Assembly (NCBI GenBank): GCA_963695975.1 | Contig: CAVOIB010000011.1 | Span: forward strand, 170,896 to 234,895 | Source: JBBQVZ01 sp963695975 | GTDB taxonomy: Bacteria; Actinomycetota; UBA4738; HRBIN12 | Direction: 5' to 3' | Length of the DNA stretch: 64,000 bases | Shown: in pieces, positions 24,373 to 31,651 of the stretch | Layout: each line of letters begins with the position of its first letter | How positions within the stretch are numbered: the stretch's first letter is position 1 | Notes under the pieces: model-generated | Databases searched by the model: none | Seen by the model: only the letters and a program-made list of their open reading frames with translations | What the model was told of the DNA's origin: nothing | Made by a program: the position numbers and the translations under genes

Positions 24373-25080
24373 ATGCCTCGACCGACCGAGGGCACCGATC
24401 AGGTGCAGCGAGCCATGCTCGCGACTCCGCTCCTCGAAGGGGTGCCGAAGAGCGCGGTGGGAACGCTTGCGTCTTCAGGGCGATTGCGTCCCTACCGCAA
24501 GGGCACGTATCTGTGTCATCAAGGTGACCCGGCCGATGAGATCTACTTCCTCGTGGAGGGCCGGGTTGAGATCAGCTCGACCTCGGTGACCGGCAGCCGT
24601 GTGTTGCATGCCACGGTCGATGTCCCGCAGTTCGTCGGCGAGCTCGGGGTGCTCGCAGAGATCGACCGGACGGCGAGCGTCCTCACGCTTGAGGACTCGC
24701 AGATCTGGATCGTTGCGGCCGACGAGTTCATCGGCTTCTTGGCGGATGAACCCTCTGCTGCTCGGAGCCTGCTCCGCGTACTCGCGCGGCAGGTGCACTC
24801 TCACGAGGCCTTCGTCGACGACCTTCTGTTCCTCGATCTCAAAGGCCGCGTCGCCAAGCGACTCCTCCAGATGGCCACGCCGTCACTCGAGGATCTTCCC
24901 CGGGATGGCAAGGTGATCCCGGCCGTCACGCACGCGGACCTCGCCAGCCTGTGCGGCGGCAGCCGGGAGAACGTGACCCGGGTCCTGTCCGAGTTCCAGC
25001 GCAGGGGCCTGCTGGAGCGCGACGGCAAGCGGTACGTGCTCAAGAAGGTCGACGGTCTCGCCAAGATCGCAGGCCTCTGA
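24373..25080 (+). CDS. CRP/FNR-family transcription regulator
   Basis: A 235-residue regulator. The N-terminal cyclic-nucleotide-binding domain has the phosphate-binding cassette FVGELGVLAEIDRTASV (E90 and R99, with T100 at the Ser83 position of E. coli CRP), so cAMP binding is plausible. The C-terminal winged helix has HADLASLCGGSRENVTRVL; R198, E199 and R203 match the CRP residues that read TGTGA. This fits the two operators at 23942-23981. It lacks FNR-type cysteines. The start at 24373 is preferred over an ATG 16 codons upstream, which lies at the edge of the terminator. It is convergent with trmD, with 13 bases between. Confidence 0.93.
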   Translation: MPRPTEGTDQVQRAMLATPLLEGVPKSAVGTLASSGRLRPYRKGTYLCHQGDPADEIYFLVEGRVEISSTSVTGSRVLHATVDVPQFVGELGVLAEIDRTASVLTLEDSQIWIVAADEFIGFLADEPSAARSLLRVLARQVHSHEAFVDDLLFLDLKGRVAKRLLQMATPSLEDLPRDGKVIPAVTHADLASLCGGSRENVTRVLSEFQRRGLLERDGKRYVLKKVDGLAKIAGL

Positions 25081-25093
25081 CCGTCCGAGGCGG

Positions 25094-25768
25094 TCATGGA
25101 CCGAGTAGATCCGGTCGGTTGCGGCGTGTCTTCTCCCGCGCGGCGTCTCGGCGCCACCGTTCGATCTCTGCATGGTTCCCCGACAAGAGCACGTCCGGGA
25201 CGGCCATCGCCCTGAACCCGCGCGGGCGCGTGTACTGGGGATGATCGAGAAGCCCGTCGTCACCGAATGAGTCTCGCTCGTGCGACTCCTCCTTGCCGAT
25301 CACTCCCGGGACGAGACGTGTGACGGCTTCGAGGAGGACCAACGCCGGCACCTCTCCCCCTGACACGACATAGTCGCCGATCGAGATCTCCTCGGCTGGC
25401 AATCCGTCCACGACCCGTTCATCCACGCCCTCGTAGCGGCCGCAGATCAGGATCAACCACGGCTCACCGGCGAGCTCACGAACCAGCCGCTGGTCGAGCC
25501 GCCGCCCCGCGGGCGACAGCAGGATCGTCCGTCCCCGCTCCGATCCCAATGATTCGACCGCCGCGAAGATCGGTTCCGGCTTCATCACCATCCCCGGGCC
25601 TCCCCCGAACGGCTCGTCGTCGACCTGCCGATGGGCGTCCGTCGCGAACTCGCGGATGTCGTGGATCCGGACGACGAGGATGCCGTCGTGGATCGCCCGT
25701 CCGAGCAGGCTCTCACCCAATGCGCTCTGGAAGATCCCCGGGAAGATCGTCAAGACATCGACCCTCAA
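25094..25768 (-). CDS. trmD: tRNA (guanine-37-N1)-methyltransferase
   Basis: TrmD methylates G37 of tRNAs with CGG, CCG or GGG-reading anticodons, using AdoMet, and prevents frameshifting. The 224-residue protein has DDEPFGGGPGMVMKPEP, ILLSPAGRRLDQ, the trefoil-knot AdoMet site (ICGRYEGVDERV..EEISIGDYVVSGGE) and a C-terminal TRPRGF..VPDVLLSGNH region. The start is TTG, overlapping the rimM stop as TTGA. Confidence 0.96.
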   Translation of the reverse strand: MRVDVLTIFPGIFQSALGESLLGRAIHDGILVVRIHDIREFATDAHRQVDDEPFGGGPGMVMKPEPIFAAVESLGSERGRTILLSPAGRRLDQRLVRELAGEPWLILICGRYEGVDERVVDGLPAEEISIGDYVVSGGEVPALVLLEAVTRLVPGVIGKEESHERDSFGDDGLLDHPQYTRPRGFRAMAVPDVLLSGNHAEIERWRRDAAREKTRRNRPDLLGP

Positions 25769-26283
25769 CCGTGATCCTCCGAAGCCGTGAGACCAGGGAT
25801 GTCGCGCACCGATACCCGACCGGCTCCGAGATCGACCTCGACGACGAACTCGCGGATGGCGGGGATCAGCGTCTCGGTGCCCGCATCGTCCACAGCGACC
25901 CAGAGGTCGTTCGCGGGATTCCCGATGACATCGGAGACGACGCCGAGCGAACGGCCGGCTTCGGTGACCACCTCACAGCCGATGAGCTGGTGCGGCCAGA
26001 ACTCGCCCTCGGGGAGAGGCGGGAGAGCAGACCGCGGCACCACCAGCGTGGAACCGCGGAGCCGCTCCGCCGCGGTCCGTTCCTCGACGCCTTCGAACGA
26101 GACGAGAAGCCGGCCGCCGTTGGGGCGTGCGTCGCGGATGGTCAGCTCGCGGCCATCTTCGAGGTTCACGGACGACCCAGCGATGAAACGCTCAGGGTTG
26201 TCGGAGAAGACCAGCACGACCACCTCGCCACGGAGGCCGTGGGCTTTCGTGATCTTGCCGACGGCGACGGTCGGCTCGGTCAC
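25765..26283 (-). CDS. rimM: 16S rRNA processing protein RimM
   Basis: RimM assists maturation of the 30S head and binds S19. The 172 residues show VAVGKITKAHGLRGEVVV in the N-terminal domain and ELIGCEV-like QLIGCEVVTEAGRSLG, then ETLIPAIREFVVEVDL in the PRC-barrel. The GTG start comes 1 base after the khpA stop; it lies in the usual rpsP-khpA-rimM-trmD order. Confidence 0.95.
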   Translation of the reverse strand: MTEPTVAVGKITKAHGLRGEVVVLVFSDNPERFIAGSSVNLEDGRELTIRDARPNGGRLLVSFEGVEERTAAERLRGSTLVVPRSALPPLPEGEFWPHQLIGCEVVTEAGRSLGVVSDVIGNPANDLWVAVDDAGTETLIPAIREFVVEVDLGAGRVSVRDIPGLTASEDHG

Positions 26284-26284
26284 T

Positions 26285-26515
26285 TCAATCGGCGATGTCG
26301 ACGTGCGCCGAAACGCCCTGGCGGGACGCGGCGGCGCGTACGACGGAACGGATGGCCTTGGCCGTGCGCCCGCCCCTGCCGATCACCTTGCCCATGTCGT
26401 CCGGTGCGACGCGGACCGTCAGCAGGATACCTCGCTGGTCGGTCGACTCGGTCACGGACACGGAGTCGGGATCGTCGACCAACTCTCGCGCCAGGAACTC
26501 CACGAGCTCCCTCAC
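26285..26515 (-). CDS. khpA: KH-domain RNA-binding protein KhpA
   Basis: A 76-residue single KH domain with the RNA-binding loop VIGRGGRTAKAIRSVVRAAA. KhpA-type proteins bind many RNAs, often with KhpB/Jag. Its start overlaps the rpsP stop by 4 bases. Confidence 0.94.
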   Translation of the reverse strand: MRELVEFLARELVDDPDSVSVTESTDQRGILLTVRVAPDDMGKVIGRGGRTAKAIRSVVRAAASRQGVSAHVDIAD

Positions 26516-27084
26516 GCCTCGGGACCCTCCTCCTCGGCAGGCGCCGTGGCGGCGGAAGCGTCCTCAGCCTCGGCAGGTACCTCACCCTGGGCAGACGCCT
26601 CAGCTGCGGGCTCAACCGGTGCCTCGGCTGCGGACACCTCATCGACGACGGCGGGCGTCGCATCGCTCGGCGGGGGGACCGCCTCTTCGATGCGTGCCGG
26701 CGCTTCTTCGACCGCAGCCGGCGGAGCCTCGGCATCGGCGGCGGCTTTCGCCGCGGCCTTCTTCGAGACCCTCTCCTTGGCCGGCTTCTCGGTCTTGGTC
26801 TTCACGAGGTCGGCCGCGCTCGGACGCTCGGTCACGAAGCGATCCCAGATCCCCACTTTCACCATGAGGTTGCGGACCTGGTCGCTCGGCTGTGCGCCGA
26901 CCCGCAGCCAATGCATGGCGCGCTCCTCGTCGATCTCGATCAAGGACGGATCCTCGAGCGGGTGGTACTTGCCGATGTTCTCGATGAAGCGACCGTCGCG
27001 GGGAGCCCGCTGATCGGCCACCACGACGCGGTAGAAGGGCCGCTTCTTCGCGCCCAGCCGCCGCAGTCTGATCCTCGTCGCCAT
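26512..27084 (-). CDS. rpsP: 30S ribosomal protein S16 with long Ala/Glu/Pro tail
   Basis: S16 is an early-binding small-subunit protein. The first 85 residues are typical (TRIRLRRLGAKKRPFYRVVV, DGRFIENIGKYHPL). About 105 further residues form a Lys-rich linker, then a low-complexity Ala/Glu/Pro/Ser tail. Actinobacterial S16 proteins often carry such extensions, though this one (190 residues in total) is long. Confidence 0.96.
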   Translation of the reverse strand: MATRIRLRRLGAKKRPFYRVVVADQRAPRDGRFIENIGKYHPLEDPSLIEIDEERAMHWLRVGAQPSDQVRNLMVKVGIWDRFVTERPSAADLVKTKTEKPAKERVSKKAAAKAAADAEAPPAAVEEAPARIEEAVPPPSDATPAVVDEVSAAEAPVEPAAEASAQGEVPAEAEDASAATAPAEEEGPEA

Positions 27085-27100
27085 CTCGTCGTTCCCCTCG

Positions 27101-28459
27101 CTATCGCTTCTTGTTCCGGGGGCCGCCGCTCACCGGCATCTTCATCATGCCCGGCGTCCGCTTGCCGCCCATCACGGTCCGCATCATCTTGCGGGCGCCC
27201 TCGAAATCCTTGAGCAACCCGTTGACGTCGCTGGTGGTGGTGCCCGAGCCGTTGGCGATCCGCAGGCGCCGGGACCCATGGATGATAGCGGGATTCCGTC
27301 GCTCCTCGGCGGTCATCGAACAGATGATGGCCTCGGCGCGTCCGAGCTCACCGTCGTCCACGTTATCCGCGAGCTCCTTCATCGCATCCCGCCCCCCCGG
27401 CACCCCGGGCAGCATCTTCAACAGATCCTGGATCGGTCCGAGCTTGCGCATCTCCCGGAGCTGAGTCAGGAAGTCATCGAGGGTGAACTGCCCTTTGAGC
27501 ATCTGTTCCGCCGACGCGCGTGCGGCGTCGGCGTCCATCGACTGCTGCGCCTTGTCGATGAGCGTGAGCACATCGCCCATCCCCAGGATCCGCCCGGCCA
27601 TCCGGTCGGGGTAGAACGGCTCAAGGTCCTCCGGCTTCTCGCCGGTCCCGACGAAGAACACGGGCCTGCCCGTGACGGCGGTGATCGAGAGTGCTGCCCC
27701 GCCGCGGGCATCGCCATCGAGCTTGGTCAAGATGAACCCGGTCGTGTCGACCTCTCGCATGAAGGCACGTGCCTGGATCACCGCGTCCTGACCGGTCATC
27801 GCGTCGCACGCCATCAACACGTGGTGCGGCTTCGTGACATCTCGGATGCGACGCGCCTGCTTCATCATGTCCTCGTCGACGTGCAGGCGGCCCGCGGTGT
27901 CGATGATCAGGACGTCGGCCTGCTGTCGCTCGGCCTCCTTGAGGCTCGCCTTCGCGACCTTCACCGGGTCTCGACCCTCCGAGAACACGGGAACGCCCAC
28001 CTCGCGGCCCAGGGTCCGCAGCTGCTCCACTGCGGCGGGCCGCTCGAGGTCGGCCGCGACCAGCAGCGGTCGGCGTCCCTTGCTCTTCAGCGTCGCCGCC
28101 AGCTTCGCGCAGGCGGTCGTCTTGCCCGACCCTTGCACGCCAGCCATCATCACGATGGCCGGGCGGGCCGAGGGGAGGGTGAACGGCCGGTGTTCTCCGC
28201 CGAGCGTGACGGTGAGCTCTTCGTCGACGACCTTCACGACCTGCTGGCCTGGGGTCAGGCTCTTCATGACCTCCTCGGAGAGCGCCCGCGCTCGAACCCT
28301 GGCGAGCAGATCGTCGGCCACCTCGACCGAGACGTCGGCGTCGAGCATGGCCGTGCGCATCTCGACGAGGGCGTTGTCCACCTGCTTCGGGTGGAGCTTC
28401 CCCCGCGAGCGGAGCTTCTTGAAGACGCCGTTCAGGCGATCGGTCAGGGTGTCGAACAT
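27101..28459 (-). CDS. ffh: Signal recognition particle protein Ffh
   Basis: Ffh binds 4.5S RNA and signal sequences and targets ribosomes to the membrane via FtsY. The 452 residues comprise an N domain, the G domain with P-loop GVQGSGKTTACAKLA, DTAGRLHVDEDMM and TKLDGDARGGAALSI, and a methionine-rich M domain (about 300-452) with the GSGTTTSDVNGLLKDFE RNA-binding motif. The predicted promoter is in the 74-base gap to the divergent kinase gene. Confidence 0.97.
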   Translation of the reverse strand: MFDTLTDRLNGVFKKLRSRGKLHPKQVDNALVEMRTAMLDADVSVEVADDLLARVRARALSEEVMKSLTPGQQVVKVVDEELTVTLGGEHRPFTLPSARPAIVMMAGVQGSGKTTACAKLAATLKSKGRRPLLVAADLERPAAVEQLRTLGREVGVPVFSEGRDPVKVAKASLKEAERQQADVLIIDTAGRLHVDEDMMKQARRIRDVTKPHHVLMACDAMTGQDAVIQARAFMREVDTTGFILTKLDGDARGGAALSITAVTGRPVFFVGTGEKPEDLEPFYPDRMAGRILGMGDVLTLIDKAQQSMDADAARASAEQMLKGQFTLDDFLTQLREMRKLGPIQDLLKMLPGVPGGRDAMKELADNVDDGELGRAEAIICSMTAEERRNPAIIHGSRRLRIANGSGTTTSDVNGLLKDFEGARKMMRTVMGGKRTPGMMKMPVSGGPRNKKR

Positions 28460-28503
28460 GTGTACGTTGGAAGCAACCGCGGGTCCGAGCGACCGGCGGG
28501 CCG

Positions 28504-28509
28504 ATTCTA
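28504..28509 (-). promoter_or_regulatory. Putative ffh -10 box
   Basis: TAGAAT on the minus strand, 44 bases before the ffh ATG. Confidence 0.35.
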
Positions 28510-28533
28510 CCCGGGGGTGGGGGCGCGGCGCCG

Positions 28534-30360
28534 ATGAAGCGTGATCTGCAGCAGGCGAGGGATCTCGAGCTGGCGCTCGTCAGGCTCCGGTGGCTCTTCG
28601 TCGCCTACGGTGTCGTCCAGACGGTGGTCGAGGCCGTCGACCCGCATGGTCCGTCGTTCGCCGCGACGCTGGGCGCCGTCGTCACGATCGGGCTCGCGCT
28701 CGGCAACATCGCCTTCGGGAGGCTCGCCAGACGTACGGCCAACCGCTCGGAGCTACGGTGGATCGGAGCGATGGCGTTCGTCCTGGACACGGTCGTCATC
28801 CTGGTGTGGGTGTGGATCGCCGCCGACCAACCCTCCGATCCGGAGTGGGTCATCGCCTACCTGCTGCCGATCGAGGGAGCGGTGCGCTACGGCCTTCCTG
28901 GTGCGTTCGCGCCCCTGCCGATCATGCTGGTCTCCGAGTTCGCGCGTGAGGTGGCCTTGGCAGGGCGGTTCCCCGGTTATCGGTTCTCGGGTCCGGCCCT
29001 CGCGTTCCGGGTCGGGATGGCGGCCGTGATCGCGCTCGTCGCCGGTTTGTTCGCGAGCTCTCTCGGGCGTGAACGCGACCGGGCGACGGAGCGGACGGCG
29101 GAGGCGGAGCAGGCCGCGGCCCTCGCCGAGGAGGCCGCCCGGCGCGAGGCCGAAGCACGTCGAGACCTGTCGGCGTTCCATACCGCGATCCTGGCCGGCG
29201 TGGCGACCGAGGATCCCGCCGCTGGGATGCAGGCCATCGCCGAAGCTGTCGGGCACGAACTCGGGTGCGAGTCGCTCGGCGTGCTGCTGCTGGAGCCCGA
29301 CGAGAACGGGACCGAGCAACTGGTCGCAGCGGGCGTGTTCGGCGATCCGGGGTACCGGCGAGGGACGCGCTTCGTGTCCGGCAGCGAGCCGTTCGGGACG
29401 GCGCCTGACTTCTCTCGCCCGCATCTGCGCGAGGATCGCTCGGAGGCCGAGATCCCACTGCGTGCTGGGGAGCGCGTGATCGGGATCCTCCACGAGCGCG
29501 CGAGCACTGCCGGCGGGCTGGATCGCGATCGGATGTTGTTGCTCGGTCGCCTGGCCGACCAGGTGTCGCTGGTGATCCAGGCGACCCGCCTGCGCGCGCG
29601 TCAGGAGGAGACGCTCGCCAGGCTCCGTGAGCTTGACGAGTTGAAGTCCGACTTCGTGGCGATCACGAGCCACGAGCTCCGGACCCCGCTGACCGCGGTG
29701 CGAGGGTTCGTCGACGCGCTCCGACGGCGTCAGGATGAGCTTTCCCGAGATGAGGTGCAGGAGTACCTGTCGATCATCCACCTGCAGACCGACCGGCTGA
29801 TCCGCCTCGTAGAAGACCTGTTGCTGATCTCGCGTATCGAAGCGGGCAAGCTCACGTTCGTCCCGGAGACGATCGCGACCGGCGAACTGTTGGTCGGCGT
29901 TCGGCAGGGTCTCGGGGAGCTCGCGGATCGCGTCACGGTCATCGAGGAGCCAGCGATGCCGGCGGAGCTCGTCGTCGACCCGCAGCGGCTGATCCAGGTC
30001 CTGACCAACCTGCTCATGAACGCGCTGAAGTTCTCCCCGCCCGACAAGCCCGTTCATTTCGCCGCCGGCTCCTATTCCACGGGGACGGTCACGTTCTCGA
30101 TCCGCGATCGAGGTCCGGGCATCCCCCCCGCAGAGCTCGACATCATCTTCGATCGCTTCCACCAGACCGGGTCGGCGGCCGCGCACTCGGAGGGCGCGGG
30201 GCTCGGCCTCTACATCGCACGCCAGCTCACCCGGGCGATGGGCGGTTGGATCTCGGTTGAGTCTGAAGCCGGGCATGGCGCCACGTTCAGCGTCACGATC
30301 CCGACGTCGAGGAACCTCGAAGTGCCCGCTCCACTGTCCGGAGCAGGGCGAGCGGACTGA
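28534..30360 (+). CDS. Membrane sensor histidine kinase with GAF domain
   Basis: A 608-residue hybrid-free histidine kinase. The N-terminal 180 residues hold about six hydrophobic segments (a MASE-like membrane sensor), followed by a short Ala/Glu coiled coil (183-210) and a GAF domain (about 212-350). The HisKA H-box is FVAITSHELRTPLTAVRG (H380), and the HATPase domain has the N-box NLLMNALKFSP, G1 box IRDRGPGIPP and G2 box EGAGLGLYIARQL. No partner regulator is on the same strand; a single-domain receiver gene is encoded tail to tail on the other strand and overlaps this gene by 68 bases, so it is the best candidate partner. The signal is unknown. Confidence 0.93.
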   Translation: MKRDLQQARDLELALVRLRWLFVAYGVVQTVVEAVDPHGPSFAATLGAVVTIGLALGNIAFGRLARRTANRSELRWIGAMAFVLDTVVILVWVWIAADQPSDPEWVIAYLLPIEGAVRYGLPGAFAPLPIMLVSEFAREVALAGRFPGYRFSGPALAFRVGMAAVIALVAGLFASSLGRERDRATERTAEAEQAAALAEEAARREAEARRDLSAFHTAILAGVATEDPAAGMQAIAEAVGHELGCESLGVLLLEPDENGTEQLVAAGVFGDPGYRRGTRFVSGSEPFGTAPDFSRPHLREDRSEAEIPLRAGERVIGILHERASTAGGLDRDRMLLLGRLADQVSLVIQATRLRARQEETLARLRELDELKSDFVAITSHELRTPLTAVRGFVDALRRRQDELSRDEVQEYLSIIHLQTDRLIRLVEDLLLISRIEAGKLTFVPETIATGELLVGVRQGLGELADRVTVIEEPAMPAELVVDPQRLIQVLTNLLMNALKFSPPDKPVHFAAGSYSTGTVTFSIRDRGPGIPPAELDIIFDRFHQTGSAAAHSEGAGLGLYIARQLTRAMGGWISVESEAGHGATFSVTIPTSRNLEVPAPLSGAGRAD

Positions 30361-30673
30361 ACGGCTTCGTGATGTAGCCGTCGGCCCCCTTGGCGAGGGA
30401 GCGGGCGCGCCCCTCCTCGCCGGTGGCGGTCACCACGATGACGAGCACATCCATCGTCGCCGGGTCCTCCTTCAGCGCTTGGAGGACCTCGGCTCCTGAC
30501 AGGACCGGGATGTTGAGATCGAGCAGCACCACGTCGGGCGGGTGCGCACGCACGGCCGCGAGACCCATCTCGCCGTCGGATGCTTCCTCGACCTCGTGAC
30601 CGTCCTCCTCGAGCACCAGACGCACCGCATCCCTCATCGTCGGATGATCCTCGACGATGAGGATCGTCGCCAT
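30293..30673 (-). CDS. Single-domain response regulator (CheY-like)
   Basis: A 126-residue stand-alone receiver domain with the acidic pair E8/D9, phospho-acceptor D52 (VVLLDLNIPVLSG), T82 and K103 (ITKPFSP), and no output domain. It would act by protein-protein interaction or as a phosphate relay. It follows ftsY by 3 bases, so it should be transcribed with smc and ftsY, while its 3' end is antisense to the last 68 bases of the kinase gene at 28534-30360. Confidence 0.93.
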   Translation of the reverse strand: MATILIVEDHPTMRDAVRLVLEEDGHEVEEASDGEMGLAAVRAHPPDVVLLDLNIPVLSGAEVLQALKEDPATMDVLVIVVTATGEEGRARSLAKGADGYITKPFSPLALLRTVERALRGSSTSGS

Positions 30674-30676
30674 CGG

Positions 30677-31642
30677 TCAGCCCTTCAGGAGCCCATCGGC
30701 GAACGCGGCCGCTTCGAAGGGGCGAAGGTCGTCTGGCCCCTCCCCCGTGCCGACGAACCGGACCGGGACCCCGAGCTCCTCCCGCACGGCCAGCACGACA
30801 CCGCCTCGAGCCGACCCGTCCATCTTGCTCAACACCACGCCGGTGAGCTCGACAGCATCGGTGAACGCGCGCGCCTGCGCGACCCCGTTCTGGCCGGTCG
30901 TGGCGTCGAGGACCAGGAGTGTCTCGTCGACCTCGCCGCCCGCCTTCTCGATCACCCGCTTGACCTTGGCCAACTCGTCCATAAGCGGGATCTTCGTGTG
31001 CAACCTCCCCGCCGTGTCGACGATCAGGACGTCCGAGCCGCGAGCCGCCGCCGCCTTCACGGCGTCGTATGCGACCGCACCGGGGTCGGCACCCCGTTCC
31101 TGCGACACGATGTGCGCCCCGCTGCGCTTCGCCCAGATATCGAGCTGCTCGCCGGCGGCCGCCCGGAACGTGTCGCTCGCCGCCAGGCTGACCGAGTGCC
31201 CGTGGTTCGCGAGCCGCTTCGCAAGCTTGCCGATCGTGGTCGTCTTCCCTGATCCGTTCACTCCAACGACCAAGATGACGCCGAGCCGGTCACCCGCGAG
31301 ATGGAGCGGGATGTCCGGCCCGAGCACCGCCACGACCTCCTCGTGGATCAAGGCGAGGGGATCGGCGCCCGCTGTGAACCTGGTCTTCACACGGTCGACG
31401 ATATCCGCCGCACCGCGGGGACCAACATCAGCCCTCAGCAAGAGGTCCTCGAGCTCGCTCCATGTCGCGTCGGACACGCCGCGGCCGAAGAGGCTTCGGA
31501 TGCGGCTCCCGAGGGGAGGCGCGGTGGGGGACGGTTCGGTCTCGTCCATGGATCGGAGGGCCGCTCGGCGTCGGGAGATCACCAGGCCCCCGGCGATCAC
31601 ACAAAGGATCGCGAGAACGGCGAACACGACAGGGAGCGACAC
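30677..31642 (-). CDS. ftsY: Signal recognition particle receptor FtsY
   Basis: FtsY is the membrane-associated receptor for Ffh. The 321-residue protein starts with a hydrophobic anchor (PVVFAVLAILCVIAGGLVI), a short linker, then the NG domain with GVNGSGKTTTIGKLA, DTAGRLHTKIPLMDEL and SKMDGSARGGVVL. The anchor replaces the long acidic A domain of E. coli FtsY, as in other actinobacteria. The GTG start lies 9 bases after smc. Confidence 0.96.
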   Translation of the reverse strand: MSLPVVFAVLAILCVIAGGLVISRRRAALRSMDETEPSPTAPPLGSRIRSLFGRGVSDATWSELEDLLLRADVGPRGAADIVDRVKTRFTAGADPLALIHEEVVAVLGPDIPLHLAGDRLGVILVVGVNGSGKTTTIGKLAKRLANHGHSVSLAASDTFRAAAGEQLDIWAKRSGAHIVSQERGADPGAVAYDAVKAAAARGSDVLIVDTAGRLHTKIPLMDELAKVKRVIEKAGGEVDETLLVLDATTGQNGVAQARAFTDAVELTGVVLSKMDGSARGGVVLAVREELGVPVRFVGTGEGPDDLRPFEAAAFADGLLKG

Positions 31643-31651
31643 GCCGCCAGG

